From NCBI RefSeq assembly GCF_016919245.1, contig NZ_JAFEJA010000002.1, positions 2,234,501 to 2,298,500 on the forward strand: a stretch of 64,000 bases of DNA, read 5' to 3'. Source of the stretch: Streptomyces zhihengii. GTDB lineage: Bacteria; Actinomycetota; Actinomycetes; Streptomycetales; Streptomycetaceae. The position numbers were made by a program, and so were the translations under genes. The notes under the pieces were generated by a model that did not search any database, was not told the DNA's origin, and saw only the letters and a program-made list of their open reading frames with translations. Shown piece by piece: positions 19,641 to 28,432 of this stretch; the stretch's first letter is position 1; every line of letters begins with the position of its first letter.

Positions 19641-20453
19641 CCCGGGCCCCGCAGCGGAGAGGGGACGAGGCCGCGTTCGGAGGCGGTCGCGTCGGCCGGT
19701 AGCTGTTCAGGCCCGCTCTGCGTGGGCTGACGTCCGATTGTCTTCCACGGCCCAACTCCAAAATCTGTCACGGCGACAGTAGACATTGGGCTGTGGCATA
19801 GCTATGGTTTCTCTCGTAGCCAGAGAAGACGAAGGGCTCGGCAGAGATGAACTGCCGGGCAGCAGTATCGGCGGTGCGCGTGCAGGGGGTGCGCCGTTCG
19901 GCAGGACGGTGCGGTGGTGGAGTGTCGAAGCCAGAGTGATTGAGGCACGGCGACGGGACTGATCACCGGACCGGGCGGCCCGCAGTTTCAGGGGCCGCCA
20001 CCGGAAGTACCAGCAGTAGACGCAGTGACAGCGGTACCCAGCAGTGAAGTCAGTGAGCAGCACCCTCGGTGAAGGCGTCGGCTGCGGACGCGCGCACCGG
20101 GAAGTCCGGCAGTGGGGTTCTAAGCCAGAGTAGTTGCAGGATGGGCAACGGGGCTGGCTGCCGGAGCGTGGCGCTTGGTCAGGCCATGAGCAGTGCCCGC
20201 AGGTCGCAGTATCAGCAGTACAGCAATTCCCTGCAGGTAAGTAGGTTGATCACCAGAGGGAAGAACGGAGGAGTTGGGACGCCATCAGGATCGCCCGGAC
20301 GCCACGCGAGTCCGGGTACCGCAGGACATCGATAGTGAGGTGGTCTCCGGTCAAGCACCGCGATCCCCGCAACCCCGGCGCAGCTCAGGCCGGGTAGGCG
20401 GCAGCAGAAGGCCGGCGCAGTATCAGGGCCGGCAGATGGTGTAACTGTCCTCC
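19641..20453. other. long leader region with repeated modules upstream of merR-type gene
   Basis: 813 bases without a recognisable gene. A motif AGCCAGAG recurs at about 19818, 19931 and 20122; the last two are longer, AAGCCAGAGT(G/A)(A/G)TTG followed by (A/C)GG. After each, many CAGCAGT, GCAGTA and GCAGTG words occur, for example AGTACCAGCAGTAGACGCAGTG near 20010 and CGCAGTATCAGCAGTACAG near 20205. The order and orientation of the modules are the same, so this looks like a duplicated structured RNA or protein-binding region rather than decayed coding DNA. A 53-codon frame starting at 19803 is possible but unsupported. Confidence 0.45.
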
Positions 20454-20484
20454 GGGGCCCTGGCGCTAAAGGCGCCAGGGCCCC
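20454..20484 (+). terminator. perfect 13-bp hairpin before the MerR gene (terminator or attenuator)
   Basis: GGGGCCCTGGCGC (20454-20466), loop TAAAG and GCGCCAGGGCCCC (20472-20484) form a fully paired stem. It ends 25 bases before the start codon at 20510. The palindrome TCAACGCGTTGA (20485-20496) follows immediately. The position allows it to end the leader transcript or to control translation of the downstream gene. Confidence 0.6.
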
Positions 20485-20509
20485 TCAACGCGTTGACGAA
20501 AGAGGTTCG

Positions 20510-20860
20510 ATGACAGCAGACAATCCGATGGGCCCGCTCGGCGGCCGTCTGGACGACGACGACTACCCCGCCTACACCATGGGCCGGGCCGCCGAAATGC
20601 TCGGCACCACCCAGGGCTTCCTCCGCGCGATCGGCGAGGCCCGCCTCATCACCCCGCTCCGCTCCGCGGGCGGACACCGCCGCTACTCGCGCTACCAACT
20701 GCGCATCGCAGCCCGCGCGCGGGAACTCGTCGACCAGGGGACCCCCATCGAGGCCGCCTGTCGCATCATCATCCTCGAGGACCAGCTCGAAGAAGCGCAG
20801 CGCATCAACGCCGAGTACCGCCGAGCGGCCGAAAATGCCGGCCCGGAAGCCTCCTCCTGA
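20510..20860 (+). CDS. MerR-family helix-turn-helix regulator
   Basis: A 116-residue DNA-binding protein. The winged helix begins PAYTMGRAAEMLGTTQGFLR and continues RLITPLRSAGGHRRYSRYQLRIAARARELV, the classical MerR signature with the RYS wing. A helical region, GTPIEAACRIIILEDQLEEAQR, follows as a short dimerisation coil. There is no C-terminal effector domain or metal-binding Cys, so it is one of the small stand-alone Streptomyces MerR proteins. An AAAGAGG ribosome-binding site lies 4 bases before the ATG. Regulation may involve the hairpin and repeat-rich leader upstream. Confidence 0.85.
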   Translation: MTADNPMGPLGGRLDDDDYPAYTMGRAAEMLGTTQGFLRAIGEARLITPLRSAGGHRRYSRYQLRIAARARELVDQGTPIEAACRIIILEDQLEEAQRINAEYRRAAENAGPEASS

Positions 20861-20986
20861 CGCCCTATCCGCCCCGCAGCCCCGGGCGGCCCCGGACCTC
20901 CATGCGGCTCAGGGAGGCGCCGGCTGATTGTCCCTGGTGACAGGGCGTGCGGACGGGTACCTCCTGCGTCAGTTGTCATCGGGACC

Positions 20987-21190
20987 TTGCCATGGGTACA
21001 CCCGCAGGGCGGACGCGGTGCGCCCTGCGGCATCTGCCGCAAATGCTACGAACTGTACCCCGGTGCGCTGGTCACTCTTTCTCCTTCCGCCCCTGCGGAA
21101 TCGGGCTGTCCTCTTGCGGCTGAGCGGCACCCGGGGCGGCGAGGCGGCGCCGACCCCGGGTGCCGCTGCGGGCTCATCCTGGAGGCATGA
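20987..21190 (+). CDS. possible small cysteine-rich protein
   Basis: A 67-codon frame, MPWVHPQGGRG..., contains CGICRKCYE in the first third and CRCGLILEA at the end, an arrangement resembling a zinc ribbon. The start has no clear ribosome-binding site and the middle is Pro/Arg/Gly-rich like non-coding frames. Offered as a weak candidate. The surrounding 380 bases (20861-21241) hold nothing else recognisable. Confidence 0.22.
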   Translation: MPWVHPQGGRGAPCGICRKCYELYPGALVTLSPSAPAESGCPLAAERHPGRRGGADPGCRCGLILEA

Positions 21191-21241
21191 TGCGGCCGCT
21201 GCACCCCACAGGGCGCGGGGTGTGCCGACGGCCCTGCTTCC

Positions 21242-21370
21242 TCAGAAGGGCCCGGCCGGACCGAGCAACCATGCTGTGAACGCGCGGGCAATGCCGGCGC
21301 AGGTGCCGCCGACGGCTGCCTGTATGAGGCGGAAGCGGTCGGCTGTGCTGCGGCGCGGTGATCCGGACAT
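21242..21370 (-). CDS. short hypothetical protein (42 residues)
   Basis: A small ORF beginning MSGSPRRSTADRFRLIQAAV and ending LLGPAGPF. It has an AAGGAG ribosome-binding site 7 bases upstream of the ATG, G/C-rich third positions and an amphipathic, Ala-rich middle. It is divergent from the helix-turn-helix gene at 21518, with 147 bases between the starts. No family recognised. Confidence 0.45.
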   Translation of the reverse strand: MSGSPRRSTADRFRLIQAAVGGTCAGIARAFTAWLLGPAGPF

Positions 21371-21517
21371 GGGTCTGCTCCTTCGTCGCTGGCGGCCTCT
21401 GCCGCCGGTGCACCAACGTTGCGACCCTCGAGGGGAGTTGCCGCAAGCGGCAATCCGATTGACAGTTGGTGCAACGTCGGCAATGAGCCGAGAACGGTGA
21501 GAATGTCAGGGGGGAAG

Positions 21518-22408
21518 ATGAGCACAGAGGGCTTACCTGAGGTCAGCGAACTGGCGGCCGAGCTTGCAGCCCTGCGGGACAAAGCGGGCATCTCGGGGAA
21601 CAGGCTGGCCGACCGGACAGGGCACGACGCGAGCAACATCTCCCGCTACTGGAAGGGAGAGCGCCACCCTGACTGGGACACCTTTGTGCTGCCTCTGATC
21701 GCAGCGGTCGAGGAGTGCCAGGAGAGGCCCCTGGGCGAGAGAGCCGTGAACCGGCTGCGCACGCTCTACGACGCGGCAGAGTTCGCACGCCAGGGAGACA
21801 AGGGTGTCCGGCTCAGAGCCCGCTACACCGAACAGGCCAGGCACCTGGCCGAGCACAAGTCCAAACTGACCCGCATCGCAGTGGCGACCGGCGCCGTCAT
21901 CATGCTGGCAATGGCAGCCATGCTGCCGGAACTGGGCAAGGGGATGAGGTTCGCCAGCGGCGACGCTCCCCACAGCGACCACAGATGCTGGAAACCGCCC
22001 GTCCCCAACAGCACCATCAGAGCCTGCGAACTTCACTCGTGGTGGTGGAACCTGCCACCCGACGCTGCGAAGACGGCCGCGTTCCACCTCATCACCCGCG
22101 GCGACACCCTCGAACTCGACGGGACGCTCCGACTCGACGCCTCATGCGACGCGGCCGTGCGATGGACCGTCACCGCCAAGCCGGACCGCATCGCCACAGC
22201 ACCACTCAGCACCGGCACCCTGACACCCGGCGACCAACAACCCATCTATGAGCCGCTGCGCCGCGACCTGAAGGAAGTCGTTCTCACCGCTCATCGCACC
22301 GACTCCCAGTCCTGCCCGGCCACGCTCATCTGGGCACGCCCCGGGCCGCTTGGAGCCTATGCGCCGACCGTTCGCCCTCAAGCACCCCCCGACCAGCCAT
22401 CCCGGTAG
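21518..22408 (+). CDS. membrane-anchored XRE-type helix-turn-helix protein
   Basis: A 296-residue protein with an N-terminal cytoplasmic XRE domain (about 12-75: LAALRDKAGISGNRLADRTG and NISRYWKGERHPDW). A helical linker with an ARYTEQARHLAEH segment leads to a single transmembrane helix (about 139-155: IAVATGAVIMLAMAAML), then an extracytoplasmic beta-rich domain with cysteines (RCWKPP, RACELHSWWW, SQSCPATLIW). It looks like a one-component sensor or a nonspecific Streptomyces cell-surface regulator. The ATG at 21518 is preceded by AGGGGGGAAG; an ATG at 21503 is an alternative. The ligand is unknown. Confidence 0.75.
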   Translation: MSTEGLPEVSELAAELAALRDKAGISGNRLADRTGHDASNISRYWKGERHPDWDTFVLPLIAAVEECQERPLGERAVNRLRTLYDAAEFARQGDKGVRLRARYTEQARHLAEHKSKLTRIAVATGAVIMLAMAAMLPELGKGMRFASGDAPHSDHRCWKPPVPNSTIRACELHSWWWNLPPDAAKTAAFHLITRGDTLELDGTLRLDASCDAAVRWTVTAKPDRIATAPLSTGTLTPGDQQPIYEPLRRDLKEVVLTAHRTDSQSCPATLIWARPGPLGAYAPTVRPQAPPDQPSR

Positions 22409-22847
22409 CTGCACTCCCGAGTGATCAACGAGCTCGAAGCTGTCGAGGCGAGACGACGGTACTGCCGTGTCCGCGAAGCGGGGTGTCGGCACAACCGGGG
22501 CCGGCTGTGGGGCGGACGCGGCGGGACGGGGCATCTCGTCGACGGCCGAGAGGATCTGACCGGCCGGACGGGTGTCTTCTTCGGCCAGTGAACTCAGCAC
22601 GAACGTCTTGGTGGGGGCGGGCAGCCGGTAGAGAGAGCCTGAGGTCCGACTCCAGCCCCCGCGCGCCGCGTATTGCACCCCTTGACCTGCGCGGCGGTAC
22701 CAGTGGATTCGGCTGGCTCACGGTCAACCGTCCGGCCCGAGCGACCGCGGTCACCCGCCGGGCCTCCGGCCGGAGGACCGCCAGCCTCTTCTCGGCCGGT
22801 GGCACCGGCCGAAAGGATGGGACGGCCGGTGCATAAAATCGGCTCTC
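22409..22847 (-). other. 439-base region with a possible minus-strand gene remnant
   Basis: On the minus strand, about 22640 to 22400, one frame reads SLYRLPAPTKTFVLSSLAEE then AGQILSAVDEMPRP with strongly G/C-biased third positions, suggesting it was coding. Both ends merge into frames opposite other genes, so it is probably a fragment of an unidentified gene. Hairpins GGCCTCCGGCCGGAGG and GGCCGGTGGCACCGGCC lie near 22760-22810. Confidence 0.3.
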
Positions 22848-23207
22848 ATGTCGAAGCCTGACGAACTGCTCGTTGACGTTGCCACCCTGGTGGAGTCCGG
22901 GCAGAGCAATCAGATGTCCCTGACCGTCGTCACCGGTGGCGCTGTCATCACCGGCCGGCTTGCTCCCGAAGCCGTGTGGCGGCAGCGGGTGTCGGAGGTC
23001 CTGACGGATTCCGCCCGCCTGGGCGAGTTCGCCGCCGTCTTCACCGCCACGACGCCCCAGGATGGGCCGCCCGTTCATCTGCACTTCCATATGGCCCGCA
23101 TCCTCCAGGGCACGGTGGGGATCCCGGAGACGGGTGGGATGTACCGCGTCTCGATCGCGGATGTCAGCGCCTGGACCGTGGGCGACTTCAGTTACTCCGA
23201 CCACTGA
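22848..23207 (+). CDS. hypothetical protein, GvpU-like
   Basis: A 119-residue soluble protein. An N-terminal helix, DELLVDVATLVESGQSN, is followed by strands MSLTVVTGGAVITGRLAPEAVW, a helix ending ARLGEFAAVF, and VHLHFHMARI with SIADVSAWTVGDFS. The TLxxGGxxITGxL pattern is similar to gas-vesicle accessory GvpU, but no other gas-vesicle gene is nearby. The assignment is tentative. The ATG lacks an obvious ribosome-binding site; CATAAAAT about 10 bases upstream could be a -10 element of a leaderless mRNA. Confidence 0.6.
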   Translation: MSKPDELLVDVATLVESGQSNQMSLTVVTGGAVITGRLAPEAVWRQRVSEVLTDSARLGEFAAVFTATTPQDGPPVHLHFHMARILQGTVGIPETGGMYRVSIADVSAWTVGDFSYSDH

Positions 23208-23312
23208 CCCGGCGTCGCGTCAGGAACCCCTGGGCAGGCGGACGGCCCGACCGGTGTGTACCGGTCGGGCCGTCCTGGCTGTTCGGGTGTCGGTTCGCGC
23301 AGGGCCGGTCCG

Positions 23313-23624
23313 TCAGGCGGTCGCCGGGGTGCCGAGCATCGCGGAAGCCTGTTGGAGAGGGCTGAGGTCACGCGGGGGCGTGGCGCTCGGGGGAAGGCTG
23401 CGGCAGGTGAACCCCAGCTGGGTCATGGCCCGGAGGACTTCGCCGGCGCTGAAGTCGCGGCGGTCCTGGCGGGTGATGACCTGACCGACCTGCTTCGCGG
23501 GGTAGGTACGGCGCCCGATGGTCACGGACTCGCCGACGACGTGCTCGGGCTTGACGCCCTTCATCGACTCCAGGACACCGCTCTTGGTCAGGTCGAACGG
23601 GAAACGGGCGATGACACAGCGCAT
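23313..23624 (-). CDS. SCO5918 family protein
   Basis: A 103-residue protein whose N-terminus MRCVIARFPFDLTKSGVLES is the signature of the SCO5918 family, always found beside a DEAD-box helicase and cold-shock gene in Streptomyces. Other conserved parts are IGRRTYPAKQVGQVITRQDRRDFSAGEV and LGFTCRSL. The role is unknown; the conserved context suggests RNA metabolism at low temperature. It lies 54 bases downstream of the CBS gene in the same direction. Confidence 0.88.
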   Translation of the reverse strand: MRCVIARFPFDLTKSGVLESMKGVKPEHVVGESVTIGRRTYPAKQVGQVITRQDRRDFSAGEVLRAMTQLGFTCRSLPPSATPPRDLSPLQQASAMLGTPATA

Positions 23625-23678
23625 GGTGCCTCACAGGAAGGAGAAGAAGGGAGGACGGTCGCTCCGCGGTGAGGCGGT

Positions 23679-24083
23679 TCAGCGCGCGAGGGTGACGGCG
23701 CCCAGAGTGCCGTCCTGCTTGTCGACGACCGGCAGGGTATCGAGTCTGCGGTGGCGACTCGCGTGCTCGGCCTCGGCCCTCGCGGTCGTGGGCGGTGCGA
23801 GCGGCCCGCGGTCTCCTCGGAGGTCGCGCAGACGGATCTGGTCCGTGTACGCCTCGCTGTCGCGGAGGGTGGCGAGTCCGGCCTGGCTGACCAGCCCGGT
23901 GCACAGGCCGTCCTGGTCGCGGACGACCAGATGACGCGCGCGGGCACTGGCCATGACAGCCAGGGCCACCTCGACCGTCATGTCGTCACAGACCTCTGGA
24001 CCGGCCGTCTCCCTCCCCTCGTCCACCGTCCGGTGCACAGGGTTGGCGTTCGCCGAGCGGGGCTGCATCTGGACCAGCGTCAA
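23679..24083 (-). CDS. CBS-domain protein
   Basis: A 134-residue protein with a CBS pair. The first covers CDDMTVEVALAVMASARARHLVV plus GLVSQAG, the second ASRHRRLDTLPVVDKQDGTLGAV. CBS pairs bind adenine nucleotides and act as energy sensors. A TTG start at 24083 is chosen because AGGAGG lies 6 bases upstream; an ATG four to five codons inside is the alternative. It sits between the SCO5918-type gene and the helicase, all on the minus strand, and probably belongs to the same transcript. Confidence 0.8.
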   Translation of the reverse strand: MTLVQMQPRSANANPVHRTVDEGRETAGPEVCDDMTVEVALAVMASARARHLVVRDQDGLCTGLVSQAGLATLRDSEAYTDQIRLRDLRGDRGPLAPPTTARAEAEHASRHRRLDTLPVVDKQDGTLGAVTLAR

Positions 24084-24129
24084 AACGTACCTCCTGCAGA
24101 GATGGGCCAGCTTCCTGATCACGTGCTTC

Positions 24130-25641
24130 TCAGGCCGCCGCATCGTAGGCGGACTGCGGCACGCCCGCACGGGGGGCCGTCGAAGAGGGCCGTCGCCTGC
24201 CACGGGAGGCCGAACGGCGCTTGGCGCGTTCGACGACCGGTGCGGTGATGACGACGGGGACGCCGGAGGGTGTCTGGGCGCCGGTGATGCGGTTCAGGGC
24301 TGCGTCGCCCGAGCGGACCTCGGTGGTCCGCGGGGTGATGCCTGCGGCCCGCAGGAGGCGGGTCATGTCGCGACGCTGGTTGGGGGTGACCAGGGTGACG
24401 ACGCTGCCGGACTCGCCGGCGCGGGCGGTGCGGCCGCCGCGGTGGAGGTAGTCCTTGGGATCGGTCGGCGGGTCCACGTTCACGACGAGGTCGAGGCTGT
24501 CGACGTGGATGCCGCGTGCGGCGACGTTGGTGGCGACCAGCACGGTGACGTGCCCGGTCCTGAACTGGGTGAGGGTCCGGGTGCGCTGGGGCTGCGACTT
24601 CCCGCCGTGCAGGGCGGCCGCCCGGACACCGCTGTTCAGCAGGTCTTGAGTCAGCCGGTCGACGGCGTGCTTGGTGTCCAGGAACATCATGACCCGGCCC
24701 TCGCGCGCCGCGATCTGCGTGGTCGTCCGGTGCTTGTCGGCACCGTGGACGTGCAGCACGTGGTGCTCCATCGTGGTCACCGCACCGGCCGAGGGGTCCA
24801 CCGAGTGCACGACCGGGTCGGTCAGGTAGCGGCGGACCAGCAGGTCGACGTTGCGGTCGAGGGTGGCGGAGAATAGCATCCGCTGACCCTCGGGCCGCAC
24901 CTGGTCGAGCAGCGCGGTGACCTGCGGCATGAAGCCCATGTCGGCCATCTGGTCGGCCTCGTCAAGGACGGTGATCGCGACCGTGTTCAGCCGGCAGTCG
25001 CCGCGGTCGATGAGGTCCTTCAACCGACCGGGCGTGGCTACGACGACCTCCACACCTCCGCGCAGCGCTCCGGCCTGCTTGCCGATCGACATGCCGCCCA
25101 CGACCGTGGTCAGGCGCAGCTTCACGGCGCGGGCGTAGGGGGCGAGGGAGTCGGTGACCTGCTGAGCCAGCTCGCGGGTCGGTACCAGGATCAGGGCGAG
25201 CGGCTGGCGGGGCTCGGCGCGCTGCCCGGCGGTGCGGGCCAGCAGGGCGAGGCCGAAGGCCAGGGTCTTGCCGGAGCCGGTACGCCCGCGGCCGAGCACG
25301 TCGCGGCCCGCAAGGGTGTTGGGCAGGGTGGCGCCCTGGATCGGGAACGGCACGCGCACGCCTTGCGCGCCGAGGGCGGCCAGCAGCTCGGCCGGCATGG
25401 CCAGGTCGGCGAAGACCTCGACGGCGGGTAGCGCGGGAGTGATGGTCTTCGGCAGGGCGAACTCGCCCTGTACTGCGGCGGGCCGGCGGCCGTAGCCACC
25501 GGAGCGGATCGGGCCGGCGGAAGGGCTCGGCGTCGACGATCCGAAGCGGTTGCGCCGCTGCGAACCGGCGGCAGCGGCGAAAGCGGGGCCGCCTCGGCTG
25601 CGGGTGCGTGAGGAACGGCCGTTCGTACGTGTGCGGTTCAT
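24130..25641 (-). CDS. DEAD-box RNA helicase (RhlE-like)
   Basis: A 503-residue ATP-dependent RNA helicase. It opens with an Arg/Ser/Gly-rich N-terminus. Core motifs in order are FPIQGATLP (Q motif), GRTGSGKT (I), PTRELAQQ (Ia), ATPGRL (Ib), LDEADQM (II), FSATL (III), then ATNVAARGI and HRGGRTARAG (V, VI). A basic C-terminal tail, VERAKRRSASRGRRR, suits RNA binding. In motif II the fourth residue is Asp, as expected. AAGGAAGG lies 6 bases before the ATG. With the cold-shock gene upstream and CBS/SCO5918 downstream it forms the conserved SCO5918-5921-like block. Confidence 0.93.
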   Translation of the reverse strand: MNRTRTNGRSSRTRSRGGPAFAAAAGSQRRNRFGSSTPSPSAGPIRSGGYGRRPAAVQGEFALPKTITPALPAVEVFADLAMPAELLAALGAQGVRVPFPIQGATLPNTLAGRDVLGRGRTGSGKTLAFGLALLARTAGQRAEPRQPLALILVPTRELAQQVTDSLAPYARAVKLRLTTVVGGMSIGKQAGALRGGVEVVVATPGRLKDLIDRGDCRLNTVAITVLDEADQMADMGFMPQVTALLDQVRPEGQRMLFSATLDRNVDLLVRRYLTDPVVHSVDPSAGAVTTMEHHVLHVHGADKHRTTTQIAAREGRVMMFLDTKHAVDRLTQDLLNSGVRAAALHGGKSQPQRTRTLTQFRTGHVTVLVATNVAARGIHVDSLDLVVNVDPPTDPKDYLHRGGRTARAGESGSVVTLVTPNQRRDMTRLLRAAGITPRTTEVRSGDAALNRITGAQTPSGVPVVITAPVVERAKRRSASRGRRRPSSTAPRAGVPQSAYDAAA

Positions 25642-25941
25642 TCAGAACCTTCCTTGATGCGGCACGTATCAAGGAATCCCCCCCAGCAAAAACGCAGCGC
25701 GGGGAGCCACAAGAACGAGCCGAATGGAATGCGAAAGCGACCTTGACTTCGGAGCTTCAGTACGGTCGCAGGCACGGAGATGGGGCGGCGTCGTGCAGAC
25801 GCGAAGCCAAGAAGAAGAAAAGGTGGACCGCGGAACAGGCGGGAACCCTGAATGCTGTGCAGTAGGTGACACTACGAAAAAAGCGTGCATTGGGGCCCGC
25901 ACCCCCGAGGATTGCGGGCCGCTACGAGGTGCGCGTCACCG

Positions 25942-26145
25942 TCAGGCGGGAACGATTTTCTCGGCCGTCAGGCCCTTCTGGCTCCGTGCGACGTCGAAGG
26001 TGACCTTCTGGCCTTCCACCAGTTCGCGGGATCCCGGGTCGGCGATGTTCGAGAAGTGGGCGAAGACGTCGTCGCCGCCACCGTCCTGCTCGATGAAGCC
26101 GAAACCCTTCGCCGGGTTGAACCACTTCACGATGCCAGATGCCAT
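25942..26145 (-). CDS. cold-shock protein, CspA family
   Basis: A 67-residue single-stranded nucleic-acid-binding protein that works as RNA chaperone. RNP1 (KGFGFIEQ) and RNP2 (DVFAHFSNI) are intact, and it starts [17 protein letters not shown] strong AAAGGAG lies before the ATG. The approximately 300-base gap to the helicase gene contains no hairpin that would clearly stop transcription, so the two may share a transcript. A long 5' region upstream (from 26146) is typical for cold-shock genes. Confidence 0.95.
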   Translation of the reverse strand: MASGIVKWFNPAKGFGFIEQDGGGDDVFAHFSNIADPGSRELVEGQKVTFDVARSQKGLTAEKIVPA

Positions 26146-26853
26146 GTCATATCTCCTTTGGCGCAGTAGACCGGCATCCGATCTGTACGGAAACCGTGTC
26201 GCCGCGATGATGCCCCGCCGGAGAAATGCCCGGAAATGTGAAGCGCGTGAAAGGTGGCGCGAACCGGGAGTGCTCGAAGTTTTTTGGGTACCAAAACTGC
26301 AACCGAGATCGACAGTAGCACGCTGCAGCGGTTTGTGTGCCTGAAATCTCGTCGTCCCGGGTATGTGGAGAAATTCTTCTCGTCGGGTGCTTCAAAGTCT
26401 CTGACCGTGGGGGTAGATATTGATTCCTGCCGAGGGCAGCGTTTCGTGGGCAAGGCCTCCGTCAGGGTGCGACGCAGTGCGGTGACCCGTCGGCCCTGTC
26501 GGCCGCAGCGCCGGGGCTGTCGACGGCGCCTTCCTGGAATCTCTCGGTGCTCGGGAGCCAGCTTCAAGCACCGGGAAGCAGGCAGTGTCTCGGAGCGGGC
26601 GTGCCTCAGCCATGGGCGGTATACGAGATCGGCCGACAGGCCGGCGCGCGGCCGGTTGCGCTTGGCGACGGCGGCGTGGAAGGAGCCGGCCGTCATGCCC
26701 GCGTGGTGGGCTTCCATGCTGCTCTCCGTCAGAGCCAGTACTGCTTTGCGGGCCGGAGTCTGCCGGTGACGGTTGCCTCGCAAACCCAGGTCCCGGCACG
26801 GCAGACGCCGCGGCCCCGCGGCCGGCACATGCGCACGGAGGGCCGCACCAGGT
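26146..26853. other. 708-base region upstream of cold-shock gene
   Basis: The part near 26146-26350 should contain the csp promoter and untranslated leader on the minus strand; it is less G/C-rich than the genes, for example TTTTTTGGGTACC near 26280. From 26350 to 26853 there are only overlapping Arg/Pro-rich frames on both strands and none could be recognised as a gene. Confidence 0.4.
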
Positions 26854-27867
26854 TCAGTCCCCCCGGTGGGGCGGGGGGTGGGGTGCCTGCGGGGGGTGCG
26901 GGATCGGGGCCTGCGGAGTGGCGAAGCCGGTGGGAGGGGGAGTGGACGGCATCGGGGGCGCGTCCTCGCGGCGCCTGCGAGTGGCGGTCGCCTTGGCACG
27001 GTCGAACGCGGCCCGGCCTCTCCTCGCCGCCGCGCGGCCGAGTTCGGAGTCGACGACGTGCCGCGCGGTCTCGTACCCGGCGATCCTCCGCTCGCCGTCC
27101 GGCGTGGTCCGGACGGCGTTCTGCCAGGCTGCCCGGCCATCACGGGCCCTGGTGCGCCCCAGGTCCATCGTCTGGCGGACGCCCTGCCGCGCGGCGCCCC
27201 AATCGGGCTGGGGCAGCCTGATGTTGCCGACGGTGGTGCCGGCCGTGCGGTCGGCGAGAGAGAGCCCGCGGCCACGGAGGGCGGGGGCGCCATTGGCCCA
27301 GAAGATGATCACCGCCACCATCCAGCACAGCACCGACAGCGCGAACGAGCCGCTGATCAGCACCAGGCAGGCCAGTGCGAAGCAGCCGACATCGGCGAGC
27401 GTGGTGACGGCGGCTCGGATCGCGGCTCTGCGGGGCCCGAGGTTGCCGGGCCGGTTGGGGTGGACACGCAGGCCGAGAAGCAGTTTGCCCACCGTGCGGT
27501 TGGTCAGCACGAGCGCCGTGAAGTGGTAGGCGAAGGTGATGAACACCAGGGCGACGAAGGCCTGCTGGACGGCACTCACCGCGGAGCCCCAGATGTCGTC
27601 CCACACCTGCTCGGTCGCCTCGAGCGGCCGACCGCCCGAGGTGAGTACCTCCCAAGCGCTGGTGCCGACCAGTTCGGTGGTGTCGGTCATCAGCGCGCTG
27701 ATGCGCTGGAAGGTGAGGGAGCCGAGAAGCACGGCCACCGCTGTCACCAGAGAGAAATCGATCAGCCAGGCCATGATCCGTCGACTGGCGCCGGGCGTTC
27801 GCGTCCCGGCGGCTAAGACAGGCTCTCCGGTGGTCCCCGCCTTCGCGGACCTCGAGTACTGAGACAT
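26854..27867 (-). CDS. RDD-family membrane protein
   Basis: A 337-residue protein. The RDD domain starts at GASRRIMAWLIDFSLVTAVAVLL (about 26-48); the Arg-x-x-x-Asp pattern here reads RRIMAWLID. Further segments are VFITFAYHFTALVL (with the second Asp position replaced), TVGKLLLGLRVHP, and LACLVLISGSFALSVLCWMVAVIIF. The C-terminal 120 residues are cytoplasmic, Arg-rich, and end in a proline/histidine repeat (PIPHPPQAPHPPPH). It is divergent from the trypco2-protease-NACHT pair, with 204 bases between starts, so it may be a partner of that system. RDD function is generally unresolved. Confidence 0.8.
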   Translation of the reverse strand: MSQYSRSAKAGTTGEPVLAAGTRTPGASRRIMAWLIDFSLVTAVAVLLGSLTFQRISALMTDTTELVGTSAWEVLTSGGRPLEATEQVWDDIWGSAVSAVQQAFVALVFITFAYHFTALVLTNRTVGKLLLGLRVHPNRPGNLGPRRAAIRAAVTTLADVGCFALACLVLISGSFALSVLCWMVAVIIFWANGAPALRGRGLSLADRTAGTTVGNIRLPQPDWGAARQGVRQTMDLGRTRARDGRAAWQNAVRTTPDGERRIAGYETARHVVDSELGRAAARRGRAAFDRAKATATRRRREDAPPMPSTPPPTGFATPQAPIPHPPQAPHPPPHRGD

Positions 27868-28071
27868 CTGCGCCCCCGTGATGACGAATCGTCAGCAGAC
27901 AACAATCCAAATGGACAGGATAGCGCAGCCACATGTGATCAGGCAGGTGCCCGCGGAAATCCGGAGGCGGACCGGGGCGTGGTGTCCGTGGGGCGGGGCG
28001 GGCCGGTGTTTGCCGCCTGTGGACCCCGGGGAGACCGGGACTGCATACGGTCCCAATCGAGGGGTGTCGAC

Positions 28072-28383
28072 GTGTCGCAGGAACCGTGGGCCGAGCTGGG
28101 GGAGACCATCAGCGTGATTCGCGCCGAGTTGCAGAGCGCCATGGAAACGGGCCAGGACGAGCCGCTGAAGTTCAGGACCGGGCCGGTTGAACTGGAGTTC
28201 ACCGTGGAGGTCAAGAAGGACATCGGAGTCAAGACGAAGATCTTCGTCCTTCCGTGGACGGTCGAGGCCCAGGGCGCCGCGACCGCGGGGCGGAGCCACC
28301 GGGTCAAGCTCACCCTGCAGCCGGTCGACGGCGACGGCGACGACCTGAAGATCTCCGCCGACTCCCCACAGCGTCCGACATAG
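28072..28383 (+). CDS. trypco2 family protein
   Basis: A 103-residue soluble protein of the trypsin-co-occurring domain 2 family. An N-terminal helix, ELGETISVIRAELQSAMETG, is followed by a beta-sandwich: LKFRTGPVELEFTVEVKKD, then VKTKIFVLPWTVEA and SHRVKLTLQPV. The GTG is chosen because GAGGGG lies 7 bases upstream. The family occurs beside trypsin-like proteases and STAND/NACHT NTPases in actinobacterial conflict systems, and here it precedes exactly such a protein by 49 bases in the same direction. It is probably a substrate or assembly partner of the protease; that is inference. Confidence 0.85.
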   Translation: MSQEPWAELGETISVIRAELQSAMETGQDEPLKFRTGPVELEFTVEVKKDIGVKTKIFVLPWTVEAQGAATAGRSHRVKLTLQPVDGDGDDLKISADSPQRPT

Positions 28384-28432
28384 TGCGTCGGTCCAAGAGG
28401 GACCGACTCGTCTGAGGGGGACAGGGCGGGGG

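Noticed and set aside
19803..19961. 53-codon ORF beginning MVSLVAREDEG
   Set aside because: It coincides with the first repeat module of the leader region and lacks a ribosome-binding site; the repeats explain the sequence better.
26254..27529. Several overlapping long plus-strand frames
   Set aside because: They lie opposite the RDD gene or in Arg/Pro-rich non-coding DNA and have neither ribosome-binding sites nor recognisable motifs.
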